A stretch of DNA of 64,000 bases, taken from the NCBI RefSeq assembly GCF_965230735.1, contig NZ_OZ246016.1, positions 2,170,001-2,234,000 of the forward strand. Reading direction: 5' to 3'. Within the stretch, counting starts at the first letter, position 1. Each line of letters opens with the position of its first letter. Origin of the DNA: Motiliproteus sp965230735. Its GTDB lineage: Bacteria > Pseudomonadota > Gammaproteobacteria > Pseudomonadales > Balneatricaceae. The translations under genes were made by a program, and so were the position numbers. This document shows positions 35,350 to 44,810 of this stretch, piece by piece. Below the pieces are notes generated by a model. That model was given only the letters and a program-made list of their open reading frames with translations, ran no database searches and was not told the DNA's origin.

Positions 35350-37215
35350 TTAGAACGACATACCGATAGACATCGACAGATGATCGCGGTCATGGAGCGG
35401 GTCCCACTCACTGGTTAGGTAGTTGGTGTAGGAGATGCTGGCGTTGTACTGGCCCAGATAATCAGCATCTAAGGCCAACGAAACCGACTGACGGCCTTCG
35501 ATAAAGTTGCCGTTGGGTGCAACACCGTCAACGTCATGGCGCCAGGTTACCGACGGAGTCAGGTTTACGCCGGAGAAAACGTCGTTGTAGGTCAGTGCAG
35601 TCTTAAGGCGATAGCCCCATGCCAGCTTGGTAACAAAACCACCCTCGCTACAGGCGACGGTTTGGTCGGAGATACCTGCTGTTGTACAGTTGCCGAAGAC
35701 AATGCCACGACCGTAGCGACGGGTATTAATATCGTCGTAACTTTCTGCAATACCGTGGGTATAGGTGGCACCAACCTCGCCAATCAGGCTTAAGCGGCTG
35801 GCACCCATCACCTGATCCCAGAACTGGATAAAGGAGGTTTGGAGCTGATAAACATCGTACTCATCTGCCAGGACCAGCGTATTACCAGTATCTCGAATTG
35901 CGTCCAGATCGTCATAGAATCCAGGGCTCACCTGACCTGCAGAGGTCAGGCTGTTCTCTGATAGGATGGCGGCTTGTAGAGCTTCGGCAGTATTCCAAGC
36001 GACGGGGAAATCTGGCTGATAAGAGATCTCGCCTGACCAAGAAACACCTCCCAGGGTGGTGTTGAAGCTCAGACCGTAAACTTTCAGGTTTTCCGGATAA
36101 GCCAGGTGATAGGTGGGGTTGTCGGGTTCAGAAGTAACCGCAAAGTAGGGTCGGCGGCTATGATAGTTCAAAAAATAGGCACCAAACTCGGTTTCGATAT
36201 CTTCGACATAGTAGCGTCCCGCTAAACCGAATTGACCCGAGTTCTTGGCTTCTTTATCTTCGCCGCGAGCAATAGCAACAGGCGCCCCCAGAATAGAGAG
36301 GCCACCGTCCCAGGGTGTTATCGTGCCGTCTGGACCAAAGACCAGATGGTCAGGAGCTGTGTTTACACCGGTACAGCCGGGAGCCGCTACATCACTAGTG
36401 GAAAAGAAGGTTCCACAACCATCAATGGTATAGGGTTCCCACTGTAGCTGATAGAACGCCTCGGCGGTCAGGTTGTCGGTCAAGCCGATGGAGCCGTAGG
36501 CCAGATTGACCGGCATCAGCACATCTTTCAGTACCGCGCCGGGACGGCGGAAAGCGGGAACGTCGATCGGGTTGATCTGGTTGATACCGCCACCGATAAA
36601 GGTAGATTCACCCCAGCTGACAACCTGTCGTCCAAGACGCAGATCCACCGGCATCTCACCGGCTTCAAATTCGCCGAAAATAAAGGCGTCCTGAAGGTCT
36701 ATACCTGAGAAACGGGCTTCATCGTCAAACTTGCTGTCGTTTAACGCAATTCGTCCGCCTTGAGGTGCATAACCGGTGGTAGTGCTACCGTGACGAACGC
36801 TGTTGTTTTCCAGCTCAAAGTCGTACCAGTATTTGACCCGGACAAAAGCGCCAACATTGTCTTTACGCAATGACAGACCATGGGTGCCTTTAAAGACGTT
36901 GGAGACGATGTCGCCTTTATTGAAGTTGAGGTTGCCGTCGTCGATGGTTTTCGATTTGGCAGTACCGGCAACCCCACGATAGGCACCGTTTTGCGGATCG
37001 ACCAATCGGGCTGCCTGGCCTTCGGTACGCACGGTTACACCAAGTGACAACTCAGAATCCAGCTGAGCTTCGATATCACCAATGTTGAATTCATAGACTG
37101 CGTGAGCGGAAGGAGCGGAGAGAGTACCTGCGAGTATCATTGCCGAGCACAGCGGGGCCAGCTTGAATCCTCGCTTAGGTTGAAGCACAGGCTGGTTCGA
37201 GACCTTCGTCGTCAT
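35350..37215 (-). CDS. DUF1302 family outer-membrane beta-barrel protein
   Basis: About 621 residues from MTTKVSN, chosen because AAGGTGG lies just upstream; an alternative ATG lies 13 codons earlier. It has a signal peptide (LAPLCSAMILAGTLSAPSAHA). The mature chain starts with YEFNIGDIEAQLDSELSLGV and shows alternating beta-strand patterns up to an aromatic C-terminal residue (SMSIGMSF), as expected for an outer-membrane barrel. RLGRQVVSWGESTFI and the following INQINPIDVPAFRRPG are family hallmarks. It contains two Cys pairs in loops. First gene of the unit with DUF1329. Confidence 0.9.
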   Translation of the reverse strand: MTTKVSNQPVLQPKRGFKLAPLCSAMILAGTLSAPSAHAVYEFNIGDIEAQLDSELSLGVTVRTEGQAARLVDPQNGAYRGVAGTAKSKTIDDGNLNFNKGDIVSNVFKGTHGLSLRKDNVGAFVRVKYWYDFELENNSVRHGSTTTGYAPQGGRIALNDSKFDDEARFSGIDLQDAFIFGEFEAGEMPVDLRLGRQVVSWGESTFIGGGINQINPIDVPAFRRPGAVLKDVLMPVNLAYGSIGLTDNLTAEAFYQLQWEPYTIDGCGTFFSTSDVAAPGCTGVNTAPDHLVFGPDGTITPWDGGLSILGAPVAIARGEDKEAKNSGQFGLAGRYYVEDIETEFGAYFLNYHSRRPYFAVTSEPDNPTYHLAYPENLKVYGLSFNTTLGGVSWSGEISYQPDFPVAWNTAEALQAAILSENSLTSAGQVSPGFYDDLDAIRDTGNTLVLADEYDVYQLQTSFIQFWDQVMGASRLSLIGEVGATYTHGIAESYDDINTRRYGRGIVFGNCTTAGISDQTVACSEGGFVTKLAWGYRLKTALTYNDVFSGVNLTPSVTWRHDVDGVAPNGNFIEGRQSVSLALDADYLGQYNASISYTNYLTSEWDPLHDRDHLSMSIGMSF

Positions 37216-37773
37216 GTTGCCACCTTGATTTGTTGTATTTGTTCTATTTTTCATTCGCGAACTTGATCCAGAGTGCCGATCACTGAAGGGGGAGATCGGC
37301 CGGGCTGTGGTTGTCCGCAGTCGACATCCTAAGTCAGCCCTTTGGTGGGGCGGCAATCTTTAGGCGCCAAATTCGTATCATCTGACGCGTTGGGATTAAC
37401 CTGTCCCTTTAACTCTATCGTCGCCAAGTTCTGTTCTTGTGCCAAAATAATGTTTAAAAATAACAGATTAAGATAGTTATTGCTGGTTTGGTAGCAGGCT
37501 TTTTACAGTAGGCATTTCCACGCAAAGATGTGCTGGTCTCAGCCCACTGAGGCAGCAAGCTCTATCTTTCTAGTCGGTTTAACTTTTTGATATAAAAGTA
37601 AAATAAATCTATGTCAGTCTGTTCAAAACGTGGTGATAAGCAATTGGCGCCCACGGATACAGGTTGTCGGTCGTTTCTACTTTAGAATCGGTGCAGTGTT
37701 GAATAGGGCGGGATGGAGTTGCAGCTCCCAGTCTCTTCTGGCACCACTGATAACAATAATTCGAGCACTCCCT
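37216..37773. other. Divergent promoter region between DUF1302 and YCF48 genes
   Basis: A non-coding interval of about 560 bp, AT-rich in its centre (37440-37630, with runs such as AATAATGTTTAAAAATAACAG). It must hold the promoters of both divergent units. I found no strong palindrome or tRNA. A frame that extends the YCF48 protein upstream has no family or signal character and is treated as non-coding. Confidence 0.55.
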
Positions 37774-38949
37774 ATGTTTTTATCTCTTCTGCCGCCTTTT
37801 CGGCTGTCACTGAAGAATGCCGCATCGACCCGTTCAGGACGGTGCGTGCTGATTTCGACACTGGTTTCTTTTCTTCTGTTGGTAGTGGGTCCGGCCCAAG
37901 CCGGTTTTGATGATCGGATGAATCGGCCGACCGAGGCCATATCAACTCCGGAACGCAGCCTACTGGTGGGGCTGATCGAAGGCGATAGCCGTTTGTTGGC
38001 GGTCGGCGAGCGGGGACGGGTGCTGTTGTCCGATGATCAGGGTGTGAGCTGGCGTCAGGCGGTTGTGCCGGTATCGGTGATGTTGACCGGTATCGCCCAG
38101 GCTGACGAATCCACCTTTTGGGCGGTGGGGCACGACGGCATTGTTATCCGCAGTGATGACCGAGGGGAAAACTGGCGCAAGGTGCTTGAAGGCGGCGAGA
38201 TAATCGAACAGGTCGCGGATTACTACCGGGCGCTGGTAGCTGACGCTGAGGCAGATCCCGAGTATCCGGAGTATGAGCTGGAAGAACTGATGTTCCGGGC
38301 TGAAGAAGCGGCATTAGCGGTTGAAGACCGGGCCTTGCCGACACTGCTTAATGTCACCTTTGTCGATTCGCAGCATGGTTATCTACTCGGCGCTTACGGA
38401 TTACTTCTTGAAACCCGTGATGGTGGGGCCTCATGGCAAGCAATCAATGAAGCGTTGGGCAATATCGATGGCTTTCACCTGAATGCGATGACCGTTGCAG
38501 ATGGTGCTCTCTATATCGCCGGTGAAGCCGGTTCCCTGTTTCGCAGCACCGATCGGGGGCAGAGCTGGGAGGCGCTTTACTCTCCCTATGACGGCTCCTT
38601 CTTCGGTATCAAATCCCTCGCTGATCGGCGCCTGGTCGCCTACGGCCTGCGCGGCAATGCGTTTGAAAGCAACGACGGCGGCGATAGTTGGCAACCGATA
38701 GCGTTACCGATCAAGCGAACCCTGACCGGTATGACCCGACTGGAAGATGGTACTCAGATTCTGGTGGGCAGCTTCGGTGCTTTGTTGGTGAAACCTGCCG
38801 GGAGTGACCGGTTTGTTCCACAGTCTCTGCCGATACCGGCACCGAGTATGGCGGTGCTGCCGGTGGCAGATAATCAGGTCGTGGTGGTCGGTTTGGCCGG
38901 CGTGCAACGTGTCGCTGTAAACCCTGTTGCTGCAAAAGCTGCTAAATAA
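37774..38949 (+). CDS. YCF48-related beta-propeller protein, secreted
   Basis: About 391 residues from MFLSLLPPF. It has a long signal sequence (CVLISTLVSFLLLVVGPAQA). The mature part repeats a blade motif typical of YCF48/BNR-like propellers: RVLLSDDQGVSWRQAV, IVIRSDDRGENWRKVL, LLLETRDGGASWQAI, LFRSTDRGQSWEALY, AFESNDGGDSWQPI. This gives at least five blades with S/T-x-D-x-G-x-S/N-W. Plastid YCF48 assists photosystem II assembly; in heterotrophs the role is unknown. Here it lies 14 bp before the RND gene, so it likely assists that transporter. Confidence 0.88.
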   Translation: MFLSLLPPFRLSLKNAASTRSGRCVLISTLVSFLLLVVGPAQAGFDDRMNRPTEAISTPERSLLVGLIEGDSRLLAVGERGRVLLSDDQGVSWRQAVVPVSVMLTGIAQADESTFWAVGHDGIVIRSDDRGENWRKVLEGGEIIEQVADYYRALVADAEADPEYPEYELEELMFRAEEAALAVEDRALPTLLNVTFVDSQHGYLLGAYGLLLETRDGGASWQAINEALGNIDGFHLNAMTVADGALYIAGEAGSLFRSTDRGQSWEALYSPYDGSFFGIKSLADRRLVAYGLRGNAFESNDGGDSWQPIALPIKRTLTGMTRLEDGTQILVGSFGALLVKPAGSDRFVPQSLPIPAPSMAVLPVADNQVVVVGLAGVQRVAVNPVAAKAAK

Positions 38950-38963
38950 TAAGGAATCCGGCC

Positions 38964-41339
38964 ATGTCGAAGTACACCAAAGAGCTTGATCACCACCTGA
39001 TGCATCCGCTGAAAGATTCCGAAGCCATCGTCGAACGAACTCTGTTCGGCAACCGACCATTGATTCTGGCCCTATGCCTGCTGATGACCTGTGTGTTTGG
39101 TTATTACGCCACCAACCTCACCATGGGCGCCAGCTTCGAGAAGATGATTCCCACCTCGCACCCCTATATCGCCAACTTTCTGGAAAATAAGGAGGAGATG
39201 GCAGGGCTGGGTAACACCGTCAGGATCGCCGTGGAGACCACCGGCGATGATATTTACACGGCTGAATTTCAGGAAACCCTGAAGCAGATCAACGACGAAG
39301 TGTTCTTTATCCCAGGGGTTGATCGTTCCGGGTTGAAGTCGATCTGGACACCGAATGTTCGCTGGACCGAGGTCACCGAGGAAGGCTTTGTCGGCGGGCC
39401 GGTGATTCCGTCCGAATATGATGGGTCAGAGGCCGAGCTGGACAAGCTGCGCGCCAACGTGGCCAAGTCCGGCAGTATCGGCTCGTTAGTCGCCAATAAC
39501 CACAGATCGGCAATCATTCTGGCGCCGCTCTACGATATCAGCCCCGAAACCGGCGAGCCGCTCGATTATGATCAATTCTCGCAGCGGCTTGAGGAGTTGG
39601 TGCGGGACAAATACGAGTCCGACAGGGTCAAGATTCATATCACCGGTTTTGCCAAAGTGGTGGGGGACCTGATCGAAGGAGCCGGGCAGGTCGCCACCTT
39701 CTTTGCAATGGCCATCGCGATTACCTTGGTATTGTTGCTGATCTATTCCCGAAGCCTGATTGGCGCCCTGGTACCGCTGGCCTGTTCGCTGATTGCTGTG
39801 GTTTGGCAGTTGGGGTTGCTGCGGTTGCTGGGGTTTGAGCTTGATCCCTATTCGATGCTGGTCCCCTTTCTGGTGTTTGCGATTGCGATCTCTCACGGGG
39901 TTCAGATCGTCAACTCGACCGCCTCCGAGATCGGTCATGGCTTCGATAAGCTGCAGGCGGCCCGCAACGCCTTCCGGATGCTCTATATCCCCGGCTTTAT
40001 CGCACTGCTGTCCGACGGTATCGGCTTCATCACCCTGATGGTGATCGACATCACCGTGATTCAGGACCTGGCGATCGCTGCCAGTTTAGGTATCGCCGCC
40101 ATCATCCTGACCAATCTGGTGATTTTGCCGGTGGTGCTGTCCTACACCGGTGTCCGTGCGGCCGGGGATCAGTTTAACGTGTTGGAACGACTCTGGAATT
40201 TGCTGCAGGCCGCGTCGCGACCGGTGCCGGCGATGATGATCACGTTGGGGGCTGCCCTGATGGTGATCTGGGGAGTCGAGTACAGCCGCGATCTGAAGAT
40301 CGGTGATTTGGATGCCGGTGCGCCGGAGTTGCGACCGGATTCGCGTTACAACCAGGACAACGCCTTTGTAACGTCGAACTTCGCCACCAGCGCCGATCTG
40401 TTTGTGGTGATGGTTAAGACCGCCGATGACGCCTGCGTCAGCTACGACACCCTGACGATGGTTGAGCACTTCCAGTCGATGATCAATCGGGTCCCGGGGG
40501 TGCAGTCGTCGTTCTCGATGGTCAATGTGGCCAAGCGGGGCCTGGTCGGTATGAACGAGGGCAACCTGAAGTGGGCCGAGCTGTCTCGCAATAACTTCGT
40601 GATGAACTCGGCCACCGCCGGGAAGCATGTGCCGCCGGGGATGGTCAACAGCGACTGCAACTTCCTGCCGATCGTGATCTACCTGAATGACCACAAGGCT
40701 GAAACCCTGACCCGGGTTGCTGACGCGGCGGCTGATTTTGCCACGCAACACAACGACGGCTCGGTGCGGTTCGAACTGGCGGCCGGTAATGCCGGTATCG
40801 AGGCGGCCACCAATATCGTGATCGAGACCGCTCAATACGAGATGCTGGCCTGGGTCTACGGGGTGGTCGGGGTGCTGGTGTTTTTGACCTTCCGCTCGGT
40901 TAAAACCGTGGTCTGTATCATCATGCCGTTGGCGATGACCTCCGTGCTCTGTCAGGCGTTGATGACCTACATGGGGATCGGCGTCAAAGTGGCCACTTTG
41001 CCGGTAATCGCGCTGGGAGTGGGTATCGGGGTCGATTACGGCATCTACATCTACTCCAAACTGCAGTTCTACATGGAGCAGGGGGAATCTTTGACCGATG
41101 CCTACCTGCATACTCTGCGCAGTACCGGTAAAGCGGTTGCCTTCACCGGCCTTACACTGGCGATTGGTGTGGGGACCTGGGCCTGGTCACCGATCAAGTT
41201 CCAGGCCGACCTGGGTGTGCTGCTGACCTTCATGTTCCTGTGGAACATGCTCGGTGCGTTGATTCTTCTACCCGCTCTGGCGCGTTTGATTTTGCGCCCC
41301 AAAGAGCAACCCAAGCCTGTCTTGGAAGCCCGTTCCTAA
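38964..41339 (+). CDS. RND/MMPL-family exporter
   Basis: A 791-residue polytopic protein with two copies of the RND plan: one helix (LILALCLLMTCVFGYYATNL), a periplasmic domain, and five helices, repeated. Sterol-sensing-like helices include ITLVLLLIYSRSLIGALVPL and VAFTGLTLAIGVGTWAW. The conserved GIGVDYGIYIYSK region in helix 10 is the family equivalent of the proton-relay segment. It has no fused membrane-fusion domain. Relatives export lipids, hopanoids or other hydrophobic molecules (MmpL, HpnN). Downstream of the YCF48 gene and 74 bp before an acyl-CoA dehydrogenase. Confidence 0.92.
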   Translation: MSKYTKELDHHLMHPLKDSEAIVERTLFGNRPLILALCLLMTCVFGYYATNLTMGASFEKMIPTSHPYIANFLENKEEMAGLGNTVRIAVETTGDDIYTAEFQETLKQINDEVFFIPGVDRSGLKSIWTPNVRWTEVTEEGFVGGPVIPSEYDGSEAELDKLRANVAKSGSIGSLVANNHRSAIILAPLYDISPETGEPLDYDQFSQRLEELVRDKYESDRVKIHITGFAKVVGDLIEGAGQVATFFAMAIAITLVLLLIYSRSLIGALVPLACSLIAVVWQLGLLRLLGFELDPYSMLVPFLVFAIAISHGVQIVNSTASEIGHGFDKLQAARNAFRMLYIPGFIALLSDGIGFITLMVIDITVIQDLAIAASLGIAAIILTNLVILPVVLSYTGVRAAGDQFNVLERLWNLLQAASRPVPAMMITLGAALMVIWGVEYSRDLKIGDLDAGAPELRPDSRYNQDNAFVTSNFATSADLFVVMVKTADDACVSYDTLTMVEHFQSMINRVPGVQSSFSMVNVAKRGLVGMNEGNLKWAELSRNNFVMNSATAGKHVPPGMVNSDCNFLPIVIYLNDHKAETLTRVADAAADFATQHNDGSVRFELAAGNAGIEAATNIVIETAQYEMLAWVYGVVGVLVFLTFRSVKTVVCIIMPLAMTSVLCQALMTYMGIGVKVATLPVIALGVGIGVDYGIYIYSKLQFYMEQGESLTDAYLHTLRSTGKAVAFTGLTLAIGVGTWAWSPIKFQADLGVLLTFMFLWNMLGALILLPALARLILRPKEQPKPVLEARS

Positions 41340-41413
41340 ACCCTAAAAAACAACCTCCGCGAACCGTGGTTCAGCAGTCGTGGTCGACGTGGATATAGAG
41401 TTGAGAAACCAGT

Positions 41414-43195
41414 ATGAGTGAGTATCGCCATCCCTATCGAGATATGCAGTTTGTCATCAACGAGCTGCTGGACCTGGATCAGTTCTGCCAACGTAATGCT
41501 GTCGAAGAGGTCAATTCCGAGTTGGCCAACGCCATTCTCGAAGAGGCCGGAAAGCTTGGTGAGACGGTGCTGGCGCCGCTGAACCGTAACGGTGATGAGC
41601 AGGGCGCGACCCTCACCGAGCAAGGCGTGCAGCAGACCGAAGGGTTCGCCGAAGCCTATCAGCAGTATGTGGAGAGTGGCTGGGGCTCGCTCACCGCCAG
41701 AGCCGAATTCGGTGGTCAGCAGCTGCCCAATCTGCTTGGAACTGCGGTCAATGAAGTCTGGCAGTCGGCCAATATGGCATTCGGGCTCTGTCCGATGCTG
41801 GGGCAGGGAGCGATTGAGTCTTTGACCCATCACGGCACCGATGAGCTGCAACTGCAGTTCTTACCCAAACTGGTCAGCGGTGAGTGGACCGGTACCATGA
41901 ACCTGACCGAACCGGGAGCCGGGTCTGATCTGGCGGCGATCAAAACCCGTGCTGTCCGTGAAGGCGATCACTACCGGATCACCGGCCAAAAGATCTTTAT
42001 TACCTGGGGTGATCACCAGATGACCGATAATATCGTCCATCTGGTGTTGGCGCGGCTGCCGGATGCACCGGCCGGGGTTAAGGGGATTTCGTTGTTTGTG
42101 GTGCCCAAGTTCCTGCTCGACAGCGATGGTAACCCCGCGGAACGCAATGATCTGAAAGCGGTATCGCTGGAGCATAAGCTCGGCATTCACGGCAGCCCCA
42201 CCTGTGTCATGAGCTTCGGGGACGAAGGTGGTGCCGTCGGTTACCTGGTCGGACAGGAAAACAAAGGTCTGGCCTACATGTTCACGATGATGAACCATGC
42301 CCGTCAGGCGGTGGGTTTGCAGGGAGTGGCGATCTCGGAGCGCGCTTATCAGCATGCGGTCGATTATGCCAAAGAGCGTTTGCAGGGGACTCAGGCTGAT
42401 GGCACCCAGGTGCCGATCATCCGGCATCCGGATGTGCGTCGAATGCTGATGCAGATGCGGGCCTCGACCGAGGCGATGCGGGCGGTGGCCTATCTGGCGG
42501 CGATGGAAATTGATCGGGCCAATCACTGTAGTGATGCCGAGCAGCGCCAGCAGCATCAAGGACGGGTCGAGCTGCTGACTCCGATCGTCAAGGGTTGGTT
42601 GACCGAGATGGCGCAGGAAGTGACCAGTCTGGGTGTTCAGGTCCATGGCGGCATGGGCTTTATCGAAGAAACCGGGGCCGCCCAGTATTTCCGTGACGCT
42701 CGGATTCTGCCGATCTACGAAGGGACAACCGGTATCCAGGCGATGGATCTGGTCGGTCGTAAGAATCTGTTCAACGGCGGTAAACTGATCGATTCACTGT
42801 TGGGTGAGATGGAGCAGACACTGGCCGAGCTGGACGCCAGCAATGAAAACACCGAGGTGATTACCGCTGCGCTGCGCAATGCACTTCGCGACGGGAATGA
42901 GGCTCAGGAGTGGTTATTGGATGCGGCATCCCGAGATGAAGACGCCGCCGGCAGCGTGGCGGTCAGCTTTATGATGCTGTTCGGTTATCTCAGCGGCGGC
43001 TGGATGATGGCGCGCAGTGCGTTGCAGGCTCAGGCCATGCTGGATACCGGCAGCGGTGATCCTGAGTTCCTAAAGGCCAAACTGGTAACGGCACGCTTCT
43101 ACTGCGAGCAGTTGCTACCGCGAACGGCAGGACTGCTCTGCGCGATCCGTTCCGGCAGCAGCGCTACCATGGCGCTGGCCGACGATCAGTTCTGA
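41414..43195 (+). CDS. Acyl-CoA dehydrogenase (DmdC-like, long form)
   Basis: A 593-residue flavoprotein. N-terminal region YRDMQFVINELLDLDQF, the FAD/substrate block GTMNLTEPGAGSDLAAIKTRA, and the ITWGDHQM strand are typical. GVQVHGGMGFIEETGAAQYFRDA and PIYEGTTGIQAMDL follow, where the Glu of YEGTTGIQ is in the catalytic base position. A C-terminal extension of about 120 residues marks the long DmdC/AcdA-type family, which includes 3-methylmercaptopropionyl-CoA dehydrogenase. Substrate specificity cannot be assigned. In the same direction as the RND gene, it probably processes the acyl-CoA linked to that cluster. Confidence 0.92.
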   Translation: MSEYRHPYRDMQFVINELLDLDQFCQRNAVEEVNSELANAILEEAGKLGETVLAPLNRNGDEQGATLTEQGVQQTEGFAEAYQQYVESGWGSLTARAEFGGQQLPNLLGTAVNEVWQSANMAFGLCPMLGQGAIESLTHHGTDELQLQFLPKLVSGEWTGTMNLTEPGAGSDLAAIKTRAVREGDHYRITGQKIFITWGDHQMTDNIVHLVLARLPDAPAGVKGISLFVVPKFLLDSDGNPAERNDLKAVSLEHKLGIHGSPTCVMSFGDEGGAVGYLVGQENKGLAYMFTMMNHARQAVGLQGVAISERAYQHAVDYAKERLQGTQADGTQVPIIRHPDVRRMLMQMRASTEAMRAVAYLAAMEIDRANHCSDAEQRQQHQGRVELLTPIVKGWLTEMAQEVTSLGVQVHGGMGFIEETGAAQYFRDARILPIYEGTTGIQAMDLVGRKNLFNGGKLIDSLLGEMEQTLAELDASNENTEVITAALRNALRDGNEAQEWLLDAASRDEDAAGSVAVSFMMLFGYLSGGWMMARSALQAQAMLDTGSGDPEFLKAKLVTARFYCEQLLPRTAGLLCAIRSGSSATMALADDQF

Positions 43196-43296
43196 TCGGC
43201 TCAAACCCATTCTGAGCCCACCGGCGGCTTCGGCCGCCTTTGCTGATCAAACCATAGTCACCTTAGGCGGTTCCCATCCACGCCTGAGGCTATGCT

Positions 43297-44340
43297 CTAG
43301 CGAACTTGGCCGAAGAAACCGCCGATGGCTTGCGCTAACTCATCGCTACGCTCGGGGTTGCGCAGTCCGGCCATGACCGCTGGGCGCATCCCCGGAATAA
43401 ACACCAGGTCGGCAAGGACGCGGTTGAAACAGGCTTGTCCGGCCGGATTACGGGCTAGGGCCTCCAGAAATGCCTGGCAGAGTTCAGGTTGCTGAAGGTC
43501 GGCCCAGCAGCGACTGGCGATGGCGGCCAACACCTCCACATCTTTTCCGTAGTCGGTATCCAAAACTGCGTGGATCGCCCGTTGGCGTTGGTCGTCGTCG
43601 AAGCTTTGTGACAGCGCGCGCAGCAGGGCGCCGATACTGGTTGCCTCGCAACTGGCCGTCTCGAGCTCGCGATGGAGTCGCCGTGACAGCGCCCGGCTCA
43701 GGGCGTGGGGTGGTTGTTGGTGCTCCAGTTGTGCGCAGAAAGCTTCCAGCGGAGGTAGCGGCAATTTATCCAGATTGCGCTCTAGGAGCTCGGCGTTATT
43801 TTGCTGATCCAGCCGGTCACAGACATCGGCGATACCCTGTAATCCCAGCTGCTGCCAGTCGTTCAAGTCCTTCAGCCCGGCCAGGTAATCACGGGTGGGC
43901 TGGTAGAACACCGAGTGGGGTTGGTTGAGAATCTGTGCGGCTTTGGCGTGGAAGGCGGCCATCTTCTCTTGATCCGGGGTGAAGGCGAACGGGTTGTCCT
44001 TGAGGGGATCTTCGCCCTCGTTCTGCTCCAGCAACTGGTCGCCGACACAGCGGGCCAGGCGGTGCAGAAAATCGTCCCGGGCCGCCTGGACCAATAGACC
44101 CTGTTCATCCAATGGCAGTTTCAAGAACCAGATAATCTGTTGTTGTTTCTGTTTGGGACTCCACAGCAGCACACCGATCCAGGCCTGCTGCAAAAATGGC
44201 AGCGGGTAGGGCGTTTGTGCCTGCTCGAAACGACGAAACTCTTCGGTACGGAGCTTGGATACGCGCCGGCCCATGTCGAAGAGACGAAAGCTGACATTGG
44301 CGTTGGATAAAAAATCGGTAAGGGTTTGAATCGGCTGCAT
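43297..44340 (-). CDS. DUF3549 family protein
   Basis: A 347-residue soluble protein starting MQPIQTLTDFLSNANVSFRLFDMGRR, the conserved N-terminus of DUF3549, known mainly from Pseudomonas-like bacteria. The C-terminal half is an array of helices (ELLERNLDKLPLPPLEAF, ALSRALSRRLHRELE, VLAAIASRCWADLQQPEL) suggesting HEAT-like repeats. No catalytic motif is evident and the family has no known function. It is divergent from the GIY-YIG gene. Confidence 0.85.
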   Translation of the reverse strand: MQPIQTLTDFLSNANVSFRLFDMGRRVSKLRTEEFRRFEQAQTPYPLPFLQQAWIGVLLWSPKQKQQQIIWFLKLPLDEQGLLVQAARDDFLHRLARCVGDQLLEQNEGEDPLKDNPFAFTPDQEKMAAFHAKAAQILNQPHSVFYQPTRDYLAGLKDLNDWQQLGLQGIADVCDRLDQQNNAELLERNLDKLPLPPLEAFCAQLEHQQPPHALSRALSRRLHRELETASCEATSIGALLRALSQSFDDDQRQRAIHAVLDTDYGKDVEVLAAIASRCWADLQQPELCQAFLEALARNPAGQACFNRVLADLVFIPGMRPAVMAGLRNPERSDELAQAIGGFFGQVR

Positions 44341-44418
44341 GGGTGGGTGTTTTCAAGGCTTGCGGTTGGTTATGCTGAGCGGCAATTCTATCACCGCGAG
44401 CCTAGGAGGTAACGACGA

Positions 44419-44754
44419 TTGTCAGCGTCGACGGCAGCAATTACTGAACCTTCCACCAAAGAACGATCTTCAGCTCAATCGCAAGACTGGTTTCTCTATA
44501 TGATCGAGACTGAGGGAGGTCGGCTCTATACCGGCATCACGACTGATCCGTCGCGCCGCTTCGAGCAACATCGCAGCGGTAAGGGTGGGGCCAAGTTTTT
44601 TCGTACCGATCCGCCCAAGCGAATCTGTTTTCAGCAACCGTTCCCGGACCGCAGCACCGCTTCCAAGCAGGAATATCGCCTCAAACGCTTGAGCCGCAAA
44701 GAAAAGTTAGCGCTTATTGAGCATTCCATGATAAACATTGAGGTGGGTCTATAA
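44419..44754 (+). CDS. GIY-YIG family nuclease (YhbQ/UPF0213-like)
   Basis: A 111-residue protein with one GIY-YIG catalytic domain. The signature is degenerate at the first motif (LYMIETEGGRLYTGITTD; the YIG motif is YTG), the catalytic Arg is in DPSRRFEQHRSG, and KEKLALIEHS closes the domain. Relatives such as E. coli YhbQ cleave DNA and are linked to repair. An almost perfect Shine-Dalgarno AGGAGGT lies 8 nt before a TTG codon, which fixes that rare start; the next ATG falls within the domain. Confidence 0.88.
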   Translation: MSASTAAITEPSTKERSSAQSQDWFLYMIETEGGRLYTGITTDPSRRFEQHRSGKGGAKFFRTDPPKRICFQQPFPDRSTASKQEYRLKRLSRKEKLALIEHSMINIEVGL

Positions 44755-44810
44755 AAGGCTGTTCCAGCTTTTTTATAATCGAGTGATTGCAAACGAAGGG
44801 GATATCAGTT

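Noticed and set aside
37630..37773. N-terminal extension of the YCF48 protein
   Set aside because: The added 48 residues precede the signal peptide and are not hydrophobic or conserved in character, so the later ATG is preferred.
41414..43195. Assigning the acyl-CoA dehydrogenase as the missing liuA
   Set aside because: Its length and C-terminal extension mark the DmdC-like long family, whereas isovaleryl-CoA dehydrogenase has about 390 residues; there is no LiuR-type palindrome before it that I could see.
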